Source: Fallopia convolvulus (lineage: Eukaryota > Streptophyta > Magnoliopsida > Caryophyllales > Polygonaceae). Taken from it: 64,000 nucleotides of DNA. Every line of letters starts with the position of its first letter. Position 1 is the first letter of the stretch. The notes under the pieces are model-generated. The model made no database searches. It worked only from the letters and a program-made list of their open reading frames with translations, and was not told the origin of the DNA. The stretch is taken from positions 34,225,683-34,289,682 of the forward strand of contig OZ024737.1 of the NCBI GenBank assembly GCA_964016875.1. Direction: 5' to 3'. The translations under genes and the position numbers were made by a program. Shown here piece by piece: positions 21,095 to 33,499 of this stretch.

Positions 21095-24000
21095 ATGAAC
21101 AGGGGAAAACGGAGCTTGGATGGTCTTGGTGGCAGTGGCGGTGATAATGATCAGCCCGAAAGAAAGCGGCCTGCTTTAGCTAGGTGATTTTGCTGGCTCT
21201 CTTTTGGTATACTTGCTATTATGGTATATGTAAAGCTGGGTTCTTTTGCCTATGCTTGGGTTTTGGGCTCTATTTATCATCCTGTTGCGATTAAGCTGGA
21301 ATTTGTTGGCCATGCTTGGGTTTGGACCATATTTATGATCCTATTGCGGATTATCTGCTCTTTGTAAGCAATTAAAGAGGTTACATGTTTTTCATTGAGC
21401 TTGAGATGCTGGTTCTGAAGTTTTTTTTCGGGCTCCAAATTATGCCCTTTTGCCAATACTGGGAATCCGATTGAGTAGTCCAATTAGTGCAAATCTAAAA
21501 CATTGAAGTGTTTTTTCATGTTTATTGGAAAATACTTCTGTTTTGGGAAACTTTGATTTGGTTCTTTATTTCATCGTAAGATTTGGAACAAAAGCCTCTT
21601 TAGTTCTTAACAAAGAAATGATAATCTGCAGTACTACTTATGAATATACTGTTGTTGCTGCCTTAAATAATTGCTCAATAAGAGGCCTTCTTTTGCCCCC
21701 TTCAATTACATTTTCCATCTGTGCTATGTAAAGTACACTCTCTAGAGGGTCTTAAATGCTGGTTTGACAAGCAATAATATCTTCAGTGCGGTCCATGAAG
21801 GGTGTGAAGTGACGATGGAATAAGGCCCAAAAATTTATCGAGGCCACTATATTTTACGTAGTTAATTCTCTCCGTCTTTCATCAAGAGGCTTTGTTTGCC
21901 TATCAGCTAATTGCTAGTAGTCTAGTAGAGAATTTCACGAAAGCTCATTGATAATTTTGAAACATTATATGTAATGGAGGTAGCTAAGCTGCTACTAGTT
22001 CTTTTGCTTATTTATGTAAGTTATAGTTCATATAAATGGTGTACAAGAAGCTCTACTAGTTTTTTGTGAAGAGATTGCGTTCTTGCTGTTTGTGAATAAT
22101 AGATGCGTAAAATGTGATGAGAGATGTGCAGTCCTTTATTAGATCTTCCTTGCCATAATGTGATGCCCTAAATGTACCAGTCTTGTGTAGTTAATTTAAC
22201 ATGACACGTTTTTTGCAGTGTGATTGTTGAAGCTCTCAAGGTGGATAGTCTGCAGAAGCTTTGCTCATCTTTGGAACCTATTCTTCGCAGAGTTGTAAGA
22301 TAAAATAAAACTAAAAATTGGGACTGTTTGACATTTTTCGCATATGATATGTTATCCATGTTATGTATCTATAACTATAATCTCTTGTAGCAAGGTCCTA
22401 GGCTCAAGCATTCCTGATAATAGAATGACAGAAGCTAGAGATTTAACGTAATAATAGTTTATTTTACTGTCTTTGCGTTTGATATCTTATTGTTATTTAT
22501 CTACTGAATTAACAGGTTAGTGAAGAAGTGGAGCGTGCTTTGGCCAAGTTAGGCCCTGCTAGACTAACTGGAAGGTATTTGTTTCAAGTCATTTCTAAAA
22601 AAGTGTTGAAGTCTTTGGAGTGTGTTTTTTCCTTGCAGTATCATAGACTTGTGCTGTGCATCCTTTTTGTATTTTTTCCTTCCATTTCTATGCGAACCTT
22701 CTAAGTACTGGTTTTGTCATTTAGTTCCTGACGATTTTAATTGCTCCATATTTTCACTACCCATCTGCCCTTGTACCTCTCAAGTCTCGTACGGTTTGAT
22801 GTGCAATGAATATGCTAAACCCTGAAAGTTTCATTGCAAAGGCGTGAATTAAATCCTCAAATTCCAGTTAAATGATTATTGGTCTCAGTGGGTACCATTT
22901 TTGAACTAAATGATTGATATTGTGCTGTGTCAACACCATTTTTTGGGCACCTTTACAGTGTATAGTGCATGAGCCTCATTTTGTCCATAACAGAAGAGCA
23001 ACCATGATAAGCACTATGCATGATAAGGGTTTATTGTAGCTTTCTAATTTCAAATGAAATTGTCTCACATCTGAGATAGTTGCTTTCTTGTTAAGTTTGG
23101 GAAGTACTACCTTTATCAACAATGGGGATAATAGTACTGAATGCTTGGTTGATATGGGGCTGTTTTGCATCTTGGTTATATCCTGCTTATTGGTCCATAT
23201 TGACATTTATTATGTATAAATTTGGTACATGTCTAACCAGGACCTAGGATGGGGGCTTTACAGGAATTACAGGTTACTTTAATGTTGTATTTATATTGTT
23301 TAATGTTGCATTTGTTGATCACCTCTAGTGGTGACTCTGGGTGGCTTTACAGGTTCCTTTTAATGTTGCATTTTTATTGTTCAATTAGTGTAAGCTCTAG
23401 CAGAATTAGCTTGAAATTCTACCCTCCAATTGGCATGCTTATGTGAAGGCTTAATCTGTAAGTACCAGAGAATAAATATAGGCTGTTAGTATGTATTGTA
23501 GGCAAAGGAGATAAAAACTCCATACCATTCATATCTGGTGGCTGAATGTTTAGTAACACAGATACTGTTAATGTAATGTTTTGTCTTTTAGAAACTAATC
23601 ATCTAGATTTTAGAGCTAGAGCTACATGCTTTTCTCACATATACTTGCAAACCCATATACTATGTTATAATTGGCTGGCTGGGTTTTGTGTCATTTTGCC
23701 CATTTGTGGTGGGAAATCCTCTGCGTTTCAAGCATTAATCATACTTACCCAATTGCAGGTCTTCACCAAAAAGAATTGAAGGTTCAGACGGAAGAAATTT
23801 ACAACTACACTTCAAGTCTAGATTGTCACTTCCTCTTTTCACTGGAGGAAAGGTTGAAGGAGAGCAAGGTGCTGCAATACATATTGTGCTAATTGACTCC
23901 AACACTGGTCACGTAGTCACATCAGGACCTGAATCCTCTGCTAAGCTTGATATTGTCGTCCTTGAGGGTGATTTTAACAATGAAGATGATGAAGATTGGT

Positions 24001-26332
24001 CTCTTGAAGTTTTTGAAAACAATGTAGTGAGGGAGCGAGAGGGGAAGAGGCCACTATTGACTGGGGACTTGCAAGTGACACTCAAAGAAGGGGTAGGCAC
24101 ACTGGGGGATATTCAATTTACAGATAATTCAAGCTGGACAAGAAGTAGGAAATTCAGACTTGGCCTTAAGATTGCCTCAGGATTTTGTGATGGCATACGA
24201 ATACGGGAGGCAAAAACAGAAGCTTTTTCTGTTAAGGATCACAGAGGGGAATGTATGTTTTTTCCAAGAGTGATTCATCGTTTGCCCATTTGATGGCATC
24301 CAGCCTAGGCCTAACCAAGCCTTATTGGCTTCTATCATTTTATTTATTTATTTAATTATATTATGCTGCTTTAATAGTATTACACGTCCCTTAGGCCCAT
24401 AATACTAAATATAGCAGCATAATATAATTAAATAAATAAATACAACGATAGAAACCAATAAGGCTTAGCTAGGCCTAGGCTGGATGCCATCACCATTGCT
24501 GTTTAGTTCCTCTATTTCTCATATTTTCCCTCTGTTTCTCCTTTTCAGTGTATAAAAAACATTACCCGCCAGCCTTAAATGATGATGTGTGGAGATTGGA
24601 GAAGATTGGAAAAGATGGATCTTTCCACAAAAGGCTGAATAAAGCTGGGCTTTACACTGTTGAAGATTTTCTCCGTGTTGCAGTCCGGGACCCTCAAAAA
24701 CTACGCGGTGTTAGTAAATTTAACCTTAGAATTTCTTACTGCTGTACAATAAGATCTCTACATGATTTTTTTTGCTTCTTTGCTCAACACTTCATTCCAT
24801 ATCTTGTAGATTCTTGGAAGTGGCATGTCAAATAGAATGTGGGATGCTCTTATGGAGCATGCTAAGACTTGTGTTTTAAGCGGGAAGCTCTATGTTTATT
24901 ATCCCGATGATGCTAGGAATATTGGTGTTGTATTCAACAACATTTATGAGCTTAGTGGACTCATTGTCGGAGATCAGTATTCTGCTGCTGATTCTCTTAC
25001 AGATAGCCAGAAGGTTGGTCATGCTTGTATCCCTGTTCTATGATGGTTAACTTTCTTTTATTTATAGAATTTAATTTCTTGGTAAACATGGTCCTTATGT
25101 TTGATTTGTTGTTTTTTTATTCCTGCACAAGACATGAAATTAAACTGATCTGATCAAGACATGAATATAATTATGCATCTTTTTACGGTATTAAATTTCT
25201 CAAAATTATGATTTTTCCTCTCCTCCAGATCTATGTAGACACCGTTGTGAAGAAGGCTTATGACAATTGGCATCAGGTTATAGAGTATGATGGACAGTCT
25301 CTTTTACATTCCAAGCAAACCAGGAGGATTACAAGATCATCTAAGAATGAACTTCCAGCAGCTCCCGGCTTCTCTAATTCTGTAGATCATCAGCTATCTC
25401 TACCTCCTTTTCCAGCTGCAGCTCTTTCTCAGCAGCCCATAATGGAGTCTACCTTGCCTGTTGCAGGTTAATACCAGTATTTTTCTTTTTTACATCCCTT
25501 CTTGATAAGCTTCTCTACCTTCTTTTTCCAATATATATATTTCGGCTTTTCTAACCTATGCTCTCAAGACATAGGATAAGAATGCCAATTTTTTAAAATA
25601 ATTTTTTTTAGATTTTATTCATTTTTCTTTTTTTAAATATTTTTTTGTAGGGTTCATTTTCAAATGGGGCAATAGTTTCCAAAAATAGCTAGAAAGACCA
25701 TGTATAGTTTTACATTCAGTTTTCCCTTCATATAGGAATTTGTCTCCTCACATTCTTATCTTACAGGGGCAGGGTATGATGAAACCCTGGCAACATCTGG
25801 ATATTCCAACTCCCAAAACCTATACAACAACACTACATTTACCCCACATGAACTGATGGGCAACTTACAGCAAAACCATATTGCAAGAAATGACACTCCA
25901 GAATCTTCATCGTCACATCCATCATCTTCAATATTTCAGTCTGTAAATCCATCATCAGTTCAACAATCAAATCTCAACACGTATGATGACTGGTCACAAA
26001 ACCGTGACAATAGGGGAGCCAACAACGATTTCCTAACAGAAGAGGAGATTCGGCTTAGAAGCCATGCAATGCTTGAGAATGAAGACATGCAACAGCTGCT
26101 ACGTCTTTTCAGCATGGGGGACCACGGTTCCATTAATGTCCCTGAAGAAGGATTCTCTTACCCGTCTTACATGGCTTCACCAGCTCCCAACTTTGGCTTT
26201 GACGATGATAGAACTCGTTCTGGAAAAGCTGTGGTTGGTTGGTTGAAGATCAAGGCAGCCATGAGATGGGGATTCTTTATCAGGAAAAAGGCAGCTGAGA
26301 GAAGAGCACAGATTGTTGAGTTAGAAGACTGA
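21095..26332 (+). CDS. CBP60B: Calmodulin-binding protein 60 (CBP60B/C/D-like)
   Basis: Eight exons join in frame: 21095-21183, 22219-22294, 22516-22574, 23759-24252, 24549-24709, 24810-25013, 25229-25466 and 25767-26332, giving 628 aa. CBP60 proteins are plant-specific nuclear DNA-binding factors; members such as CBP60g and SARD1 switch on salicylate synthesis, while the a-f group binds calmodulin at the C terminus. Visible here are the N-terminal basic stretch RGKRSLDG...RKRPALA, the helix [20 protein letters not shown], the central conserved domain (about residues 80-360: [72 protein letters not shown]), and a C-terminal basic amphipathic helix [17 protein letters not shown] (about 599-615), where calmodulin binds in the a-f clade. 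This clade placement makes CBP60B/C/D more likely than CBP60g/SARD1. Intron 4 carries a hairpin MITE. Confidence 0.95.
24291..24492. mobile_element. 202-bp hairpin MITE inside CBP60 intron 4
   Basis: Almost the whole element is an inverted repeat. The left arm begins TGATGGCATCCAGCCTAGGC and the right arm ends with the complement. About 90 bp per arm pair with only a handful of mismatches around a short loop near CACGTCCCTTAGGCCC. CCATT flanks both sides (24286-24290 and 24493-24497), a possible 5-bp duplication. It starts 38 bp after the exon-4 splice donor. A transcript would form a long, nearly perfect stem. Confidence 0.85.
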
Positions 26333-27020
26333 GTTTTTACCACAGAATCTGTGAAATTGTAGGCTGCTCTGAAATAGAGGACCTGCTATTGTACAGACAC
26401 CCCTGTACAGTTAGTTGTTTCTCTTAAATATAATGTATTTCTTAATCTTTTTTCCCTTCGTTTGTCAGATGACAGTAGATTGCAATCTAATTAAATTGTG
26501 TTCTATGGTCATCAAACATTTCAGGCACCTTCTTGTGACATAGCTATGCATTTCCTAATCTTGTTGTATTCATGTCCTGTTTTTTTTGTTGGTAACTGAA
26601 CTGGAGTTTACTTGGTTGAAACCTTTTGGTGGAGGTTGTTGAACATTACAACTTTCCACTATGTGTGATAATGTAACATGTTCATAGGATTGTTTGTTCA
26701 TCTTTGATGTCAATCTTTTTCCTAGTTTCTGTGATCTGTCAAGTTCTGGTATTGAGGGCGTGGAAAGCAAATTATAAGTAAGATCTCAACTTCAAGATCT
26801 CTAAATCCCAATTTTCTTCTACCTCCTTGCTTGCCTTGTTTCGTAAACACAGATTTGCATTAATTCAAGTACTACTTAAATTGAAGCATTTTGTTTATGT
26901 GATGGATCAGTGGATTACATAAATCGTTGTGTAAGAAATAAAGTCTAATACAGAGAATTCCAACATAGTTAAAATTTGTTGATCATCCATCAATCAATTA
27001 CAAGAAGCTCCAAGAGAAGA

Positions 27021-28331
27021 TCAGGATGCCTGGCATTCCAGAGGCAGGCCTTGTGGAAACCTCTTCTTGTCATTGCAATAGTCATATATCAGGTAATTAG
27101 CCCTCACCCAATTAATCCCCTCTCTAATCCTTGAATCATATTTACGCCTCATCCAATTAGAATGATTGCTGTTGATTCCTTGAATGTTATATCTTCCATA
27201 AACAGCAACAAATGGTGCCTTGCTCCAATCAGTCTTGACACAACCACCGTTTGTGGCCCAATCTTCTCCATCCCATATGCTTGCATAGATCCTCATATGC
27301 TGGCTTGGGTATGAAACACCAGTAGATTCCAAGTTCTTGAATGCCCGAATTGGAGTTCCATCAACGTAAAACCTAGATCAAGCCGTACAAGACGACAAAC
27401 AAAATCTAATGATGATCAAAAATGTTTTTTTTTTGTCTTAGGTCAGAGACCACCACTGGGTGTCCAATAATGATAAGAAAATGTTGTGCAACCATTTTTG
27501 ACATAAAAGATTAATAATGCTAGCTATGCTTACAAGATGAGGTGAGGATTCCACAAGATTGAATAAGTGTGGAAATCATCAGAGGGATCAAACCAAAGGC
27601 GAAATTGCTGCTCCTTGTCGGCTTTGCCTTGACTGTATACGTTTGTGTGTAGTGTGTAAGGCTCACCTGTCTCGTTTCCTAAGAACTCAAAGTCTATTTC
27701 ATCGCGGTTTGGCCCTGAAGACGACATCTACAACACACACACACACACACATGAGCTGCAAGCACATACAGATTGAAAATTTGCTCTAGGATAAGAATTA
27801 GGGTCCATTTGGTAAGACCTAGGAATCGGATTGGAATAAGGAATTCGGTTAAAATTAGGAATGACAACCTGATTCTTGGTAATAGAGGTTTGGTATGCTC
27901 CTAGGATAGTTCATACACAGGAATCACTCTTTCATTGATTCCAATTCTAGCCCTACATACTAAACAAAAGTATGAGAATAGCTCATTCCCAATCCCCAAT
28001 GGAATCAAACCAAACGAGCCATAAGAATTTTAATATATGTAAGCAAACTCACATAGAATGTGGTGACAGTTCCAGCTGAGTTGCCAGGAACAAGCTTGAT
28101 CTGCATATCAATCTTTGAAAACAGAAAGTGTTTCTTTGAATGGAAACCGGACCCTGAGATCTCGTCAAGGGATAGTGTAAGGAGGTTCGCATTGTCGAGG
28201 ATCTTAGCCCTTCCATCTCCCCATGTAATGGCAAAGTCATGGTTAAAGTCGCTTGCTTTAGCAATTGCAAAGTAACCCAAGAGAAAGAGATGCACTAAAA
28301 TCCTCATGATTGACCCAAAGGGGACAGACAT
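27021..28331 (-). CDS. XTH: Xyloglucan endotransglucosylase/hydrolase (GH16)
   Basis: Three exons on the minus strand join in frame: 28331-28053, 27727-27534 and 27372-27021, giving 274 aa (266 if the second Met, at 28307, is used). XTHs cut and religate xyloglucan in the cell wall during growth. The protein has a signal peptide (MRILVHLFLLGYFAIAKA), the GH16 catalytic motif DEIDFEFLG (about 102-110, with the ExDxE triad) followed at once by the N-glycosylation sequon NET, then GEPYTLHTNVY, LWFDPSDDFHTYSILWNP, FYVDGTPIRAFKN, DWATNGGCVKTDWSKAPF, and the C-terminal XTH_C region with YLIYDYCNDKKRFPQGLPLEC. It is slightly short, and the usual Ala-Cys-x-Trp segment after the KAPF motif reads RYNIQGI, so one conserved cysteine is missing there. 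The shorter start gives the more typical signal peptide. Confidence 0.94.
27731..27752. repeat. (CA)n tract at the 3' end of XTH intron 1
   Basis: About ten CA units (TG on the gene strand) end immediately before the intron-1 splice acceptor TTGTAG. The tract therefore occupies the polypyrimidine-tract position. Confidence 0.85.
27800..28020. mobile_element. MITE inside XTH intron 1
   Basis: 221 bp, starting AGGGTCCATTTGGT and ending ACCAAACGAGCC, which are terminal inverted repeats of a very common plant MITE type. A perfect duplication ATAAGAATT lies at 27791-27799 and 28021-28029. Its 8-9 bp length fits hAT or Mutator. The interior shows further symmetry (GGAATCGGATTGG, GATTCCAATTC). The perfect TSD suggests a fairly recent insertion. 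Confidence 0.85.
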
Positions 28332-29489
28332 AGAAGCTACTTGTATAAAAGGCTCAAACTAACACTTGGCTAGAAAGGATTTTGAGTAGTATATACAGTT
28401 AGCTCTAGATTTGATTTCAAAAACTGGTCATCTAGAGCTTTTCCAAATCAAATGCTCACCAAGTATGTTTTATGAATGTGTGTTTTTCCCTTTTGTTTTT
28501 TAATCAAAACGTTTCTGATTTGCTCTATCTGTTGGAGATCATTGTGTTTATAAAGCTTGCAATCCAAATAAGCAGTGTCTAAATTTGAAGGGCTTTATCT
28601 ATACATGTGGATGAAGTAGTCAACTGGTAAGAAGTATTAATAAGACTGACTTGATGATCTACCCATGTGTTAAAAGATCCAAAAATTTTGCAGTGAAAAC
28701 AGTGTTTATTTGAAACAGCAAGAAAAATATGTTTGAATATCTATATTAAGCCCTTTGTTTCATTATAATTTAAAATATTAATCCAATATATTGCCTGTAA
28801 ACCCTTTTTTTTGGATTTTCCTTTTGATATTGGTGGCTAGAAATTAGAAATAATTAAATCACCTACCATAATCAAGAACTCTTTGCTGAACAAGGTTATA
28901 CATTTCATAATAAAGAAAGAAAACTTTGGAAGCTGGTAATCTTCCAAAGAGAGCTAACTTTAATAGAAAATGAAGATTGAATTTCATGGGTCAGATATAT
29001 TGCATAATTACATTCCCTTTATCCCCACATGGTCTCTGGCTGGCTACATATGAGCTCAACTGCTCAAGGTCGCTTTAGTTTGTCTAGTACACAAAGAATT
29101 CAAGAGGGTTTGATCGAGCTTCTTTGTCCGGATCCTACCACGCAAAGACATTTCAGACCATAGCTTATATGTATGTACATACAATCTAGCTTTATGGTTG
29201 AATTGGTCTACTCAGAGGATTTATGTACTCTTCAAGAATCAATAAATCAATTTCCATGTGCAATCCTCTCTTTCATTTTGTGCCGATGTGCAAAGAATCA
29301 TTGCATCTTTATCTGAAGCAACAACCAAATTGGGCGAAACAGAGTTGAAAAAGAAAATCACAACACAAAATTAACAAAGGGAAGCCAAGAACTTCAATTC
29401 TATGTATCTGTCAAAAAATTAAGAAAAAAACAAATTCTATGCTAACTAGCAAGTTAATCTATAATCAAATATGCAAAAAACATCAACAT
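28332..29489. other. Intergenic, XTH promoter and C2 gene 3' flank
   Basis: Divided between the upstream region of the XTH gene (a TATATACT motif on the minus strand near 28397) and the 3' flank of the C2-domain gene. AT-rich, no coding exon or repeat seen. Confidence 0.4.
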
Positions 29490-30137
29490 TTAACACCAAA
29501 GCATGCATTTGCAGTTTCCACTTGACAAACCTGAGAACTTGGTTACTGGATACTCATTTGAACGATGCTTTGGATCGACATTTGGGAAATTGTACGTGAT
29601 TGGCAGGTGGTGGTTGTAATTACAAGCACATTCTTGGCAAGAAGTACCATAATTGTATCCTTCATCTTGATTTGATACCTTAAACTTCTCACCAAAGTTG
29701 TACATAAAACATAAAGTCCCCTTTGCTTTCCCTGAAAGTGTGTTAACTTGGTAAGAAGCCGAAATCTTCTTCTTTCTTGGTTTACCATCTTTTTCTTTGA
29801 TTTCATGGATCGCCTCCTCGTCGAGTAGAGCCTTAATAGGAACATGAACATACCCAATTGTCTTGTCTCCTAGGATTCTTCTTGATATGATTTGGAAGTT
29901 GAGGTTGACTTGGGTTTTTTGTGCTTTTGATAAATCTATGTAGAATCTCATTTTGAAGTTCATCCATTTGGGGTTTGTTCCTCCTCTCTTGGCAACCGGC
30001 GTTCGCTCTATTATGCTTCTTCTATCAGATGAGATTGACGAGACGATGTAGACATCCATCTTTGATAGGAAGTTTATGTTTGTTAGGTCATTTGCAGATA
30101 ACATGTCAATCTCCAAGGGCCGATGATCTGTTTCCAT
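29490..30137 (-). CDS. C2-domain protein, SRC2/BAP-like
   Basis: Intronless gene of 215 codons. Residues 1-130 form a plant single C2 domain: PLEIDMLSANDLTNINFLSKMDVYIVSSI, then TPVAKRGGTNPKWMNFKMRF, the FQIISRRILGDKTIGYVHVPIKALLDE segment, and a closing strand SASYQVNTLSGKAKGTLCFMYNFGEKF. This pattern is typical of the SRC2 (soybean regulated by cold 2) and BAP families, which bind membranes, often Ca2+-dependently, and act in cold or defence responses. The C-terminal tail is Cys-rich (TSCQECAC and GNCKCMLWC at the very end), which is unusual and could support lipid modification or metal binding; that is inference. A TATA box lies about 300 bp upstream. Confidence 0.88.
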   Translation of the reverse strand: METDHRPLEIDMLSANDLTNINFLSKMDVYIVSSISSDRRSIIERTPVAKRGGTNPKWMNFKMRFYIDLSKAQKTQVNLNFQIISRRILGDKTIGYVHVPIKALLDEEAIHEIKEKDGKPRKKKISASYQVNTLSGKAKGTLCFMYNFGEKFKVSNQDEGYNYGTSCQECACNYNHHLPITYNFPNVDPKHRSNEYPVTKFSGLSSGNCKCMLWC

Positions 30138-30430
30138 GATCTTTCGTTAATGTTTGCAATATAATCCAGCAAAAAACAAGAAATATGTGGATGGATTTGT
30201 AACTATTTGGAAGATTAATTCAAAGGGTCCTAAATATGTGAAAAGAGATGCTTTTGGATTGAAATAGTTTTCTTAAGGATGATCTATTTCAATCCAAATG
30301 CTTTGAGAGATTTAGTTTCTATCTGTTTTTACAATTTGGATTTGCTAGCTTGTGATTCTTTCTCTGGTTCCCTTGTTTTAGGAGTTCAAATCTGTTTCTG
30401 AAAAGTATTTTTAGTGCCAATGATATTCTC

Positions 30431-30440
30431 TCTATTTATA
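30431..30440 (-). promoter_or_regulatory. TATA box of the C2-domain gene
   Basis: Reads TATAAATAGA on the minus strand, matching the plant TATA consensus. It lies 294 bp before the start codon, implying a 5' UTR of about 260 bp if no intron intervenes. Confidence 0.6.
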
Positions 30441-31205
30441 GCTATTAGCTAGTATATATATGCAACAGAATGGAGATATATTTGCATTGATTGCATTTTA
30501 GCCATTCAATTTAGTTTGAGTGCTTAGAGTTTCTGAACTTTCATATGGAGTTATTTGTCAACTCCATGGGATTTGATTCAACAAAGCAAAAATTTAAAAT
30601 CACTAGTAACATAAAGTCATAAACCATGTATATTAGGTAGGAAGAATTTGATTTTAAATAGATAAATACTAATAGCATTTAGCAATGCAGCTCTAATGGA
30701 ATAATGACACCATTTGACACGTAAGCTGGTATTTTGCTAACAAAGTTAAGTTACAAGTATTTTCCAGTAATTATCCGTTTATAGGATGATTTTGGATAAA
30801 TTATCCTAATTTAGGGGTGATTTTCAAATTTTTTGTTTTCTTTGCTTCTCCCAATTACGTTAGTTGGGTTTCTTTGGCGCGGGGCATCAAATTCTGTTAA
30901 CTAAAAACACAAATCCAATTTTCCCTTTGCCTTCTTTTTTATTGTGATGCACACAACCAGTCAATCAGAGAGAAATTGTTGTCCGTGGCATAAGAATTTT
31001 GACATCTGATTTTGAAAACTATTTTAACACAAAATAAATGCTCTTGGTAGATGAGTTGAATTTACAAAGAATCTCTATCCTTTTTTTTTTCAACATTCCA
31101 ATTTCGTATAGAAGTTAGAAATAAAAATGTCATTTGACCTTTTTAAACCTACCAAATGCACTTTGCGTGTGCAAGTTGCTAGTTCAAGTCATATTTTGTT
31201 TTTGG

Positions 31206-32502
31206 GAAATTTAGGTTGGTACCCTTGTGATTTAGGGAATTCCGGTTGGTGCCCAACGTTTAAAAAATATCCGGATAATGCCCCCCAGTTTATGACAATT
31301 TCCGCACCATAACCAAACTTGCTCTTACTCTTTTTTCTCCGTTAACTCAGTCCCTTTTCAGTAGAAAAAATAATAAAACAAAAGGAAAAAGCAAACACAA
31401 CCCTCCAATACGGAGGGGGTTGCAAATTTATGCTTGCCGGCGGTGGCTCTTGGGAGAGCTCTTAGAGACCCACGAAGATGGAAGACAGGAGGCGATGGAA
31501 GACCGAAGACAAGAGAGGCATCGAGCAACAATTCTATTCGGTGATGGTGTCCAGTGTCTTCGACAATGGCATCGTTGTGGATGATTGGGCGTAATTCAAT
31601 ATAGATCGAGAAGATATCGGGGTACTTGCTGCAGAACTTTACAATGCCAATTTCCCCTGTTTAAAGTGCATGTACTCTGACCCAAAACTTGTAAAAATGT
31701 CACTCACAAAAAGAAGAAATGTTCAAATTATAGAAAATGGACTTCAAAGAAGATTACCTACCTTTAAGTCACCAAGCTTAATTTGAAGTTTTGTGGTGTC
31801 AATTCGTTGAGAATGGCAGTTTGGTATCCAAATATATATTTTCCAAGCTAAATTGGTTTTTTAAAGGATTTTTCTAACGTGTATCTATGAGAACATAATA
31901 ATATTTCTAATCATGGTAAATTTGGATATTGTTTGTTGGTTTTGATTTTTTTTAAAGGGTTTATTAATTCCAGTTTGGGGAATAGTTTTGAAATAGTTTC
32001 CCAAATTAATAATTTTATTGTGTGCCCATGGGCACACATTAGACGAACCGTTTTTTAAATGTCAATTTTGTGCTTTAACTTTTAATTTAGATGAACTCAT
32101 AAATACAGGGGTTTAAATCAAAATTTTGAGTGGTCTTAGTGCGATTTTTTTAATAAATTGTGTACATTTACAAATCGAAAAAAGGTTAGTGGAGATGGGG
32201 TGGTTGTCGTACACTCATAATTGTTGTTATTTGGACGAGAAGAAGATCAAAAGGTGGAGATTCTAGGATTGATGGCTATAGATTGAAAATTTGATATAAA
32301 AGTAAGGGTGTGAAGGTCATTTGACTCATTACCTGCTTTTTATTTAGCAGAATGGGTTAACAGTTAACGGGCTGAAAATAGTAAGATGAGATTTGGTTAC
32401 GGTGCGGAAAGCATCATAAACTGAGGGGCATTATCCGGATTATTTTTAAACGTTGGGCACCAACCGGAATTCTATAAAACAAAAGGGCACCAACCAGAAT
32501 TC
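31206..32502. mobile_element. Non-autonomous element with ~115-bp TIRs
   Basis: The left end (31206-31320) and right end (32390-32502) are inverted copies sharing GGTTGGTGCCCAACGTTTAA, ATCCGGATAATGCCCC, CAGTTTATGA and CCGCACC, with small differences. No convincing TSD is visible and the outermost bases have diverged. The interior (about 31390-31640) is more GC-rich than the surroundings (GGCGGTGGCTCTTGGGAGAG; GGAAGACAGGAGGCGATGGAAG) and could be captured genomic sequence, but has no long ORF. Long TIRs favour a Mutator-like origin. Confidence 0.72.
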
Positions 32503-33499
32503 AATTTATTAGATATGTCTGCTAAATTGAGATCGATAAAATTTAATTGTTGGCCAAACAATATGAAAAGACCAAACAAAAAAAGCAACATATTATAATA
32601 TCGACATGTGAATCTATTAAGGCCAGAGGAGAATATTATCACAAATTAGAAAAAAAAATTAAATACATATAATATCGTTGGGAGCTTGATGAGAAGGTTT
32701 TTAGAGAATTTATCTATGTCAAGGAAGCCTGACATCTTCAGTTGTGGAGTCTCACTCATATATATATTCAAAGAGGTCAACTATGCAGCAAATTATATTC
32801 CCCGATCATTCTTTAGAGTCTCCCCTTTTCACTTGCATCGGATCCAAGCCTCCTTGGTCTCATCTAGATTAATGCTTTAGGACGAAGAATGTTGCGTTGT
32901 TGATGCCTCTCCCCTAATCCTTTTTCTTATTAAAAAAACTCGATAAACTATTTTCCTTATTTTATCTATTATGTTCTATAAATGAGTAATGTTCTTGTAA
33001 AATAAAATATCGCAAGTAATGACGCAACAATGGCCCAAAATCCTTGAAAAAGATTGATCGTGCCTAAATGGAAGAAGCGTACAAATTTCGAAATGTGCAA
33101 TAAGTAAAGTAATTCCCAGGAAAAAAAAATGGCCCCCCTTCCACGATTCATGAGTGTACATAAATAATTCACATTTATCTCTCTTTTTCTGGTAGAAAAA
33201 AAGAGCGCTAATGCCCATATATTAATTAATTAAGGATTATAATTCACGTTTATCTGATTCCCTGTGAAGAAAAATTAGAGCAACGAAAACCCCGTCATTT
33301 ATAAATAAAATTTTCACGTATATAACGTGCAGATATAAACAATATTATTGCTCCAGCAACCCAGTACTCTGATGGGGCAACAATTCTGATCCAAATTGAT
33401 ACTGCCCAATCTCAACTCAACAAACATCATTGACCCCCTCTCTATCTCTACCTTTCATTCTCTCTTTCTCTCGAAAAAAAAATCAAGGGGATTGAGAAC
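32503..33499. other. Intergenic, upstream region of the GGT gene
   Basis: AT-rich. The last 70 bp before the GGT start codon are CT-rich (CTCTCTATCTCTACC and TTCTCTCTTTCTCTCG), typical of a plant 5' leader. No other gene or repeat recognised. Confidence 0.45.
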
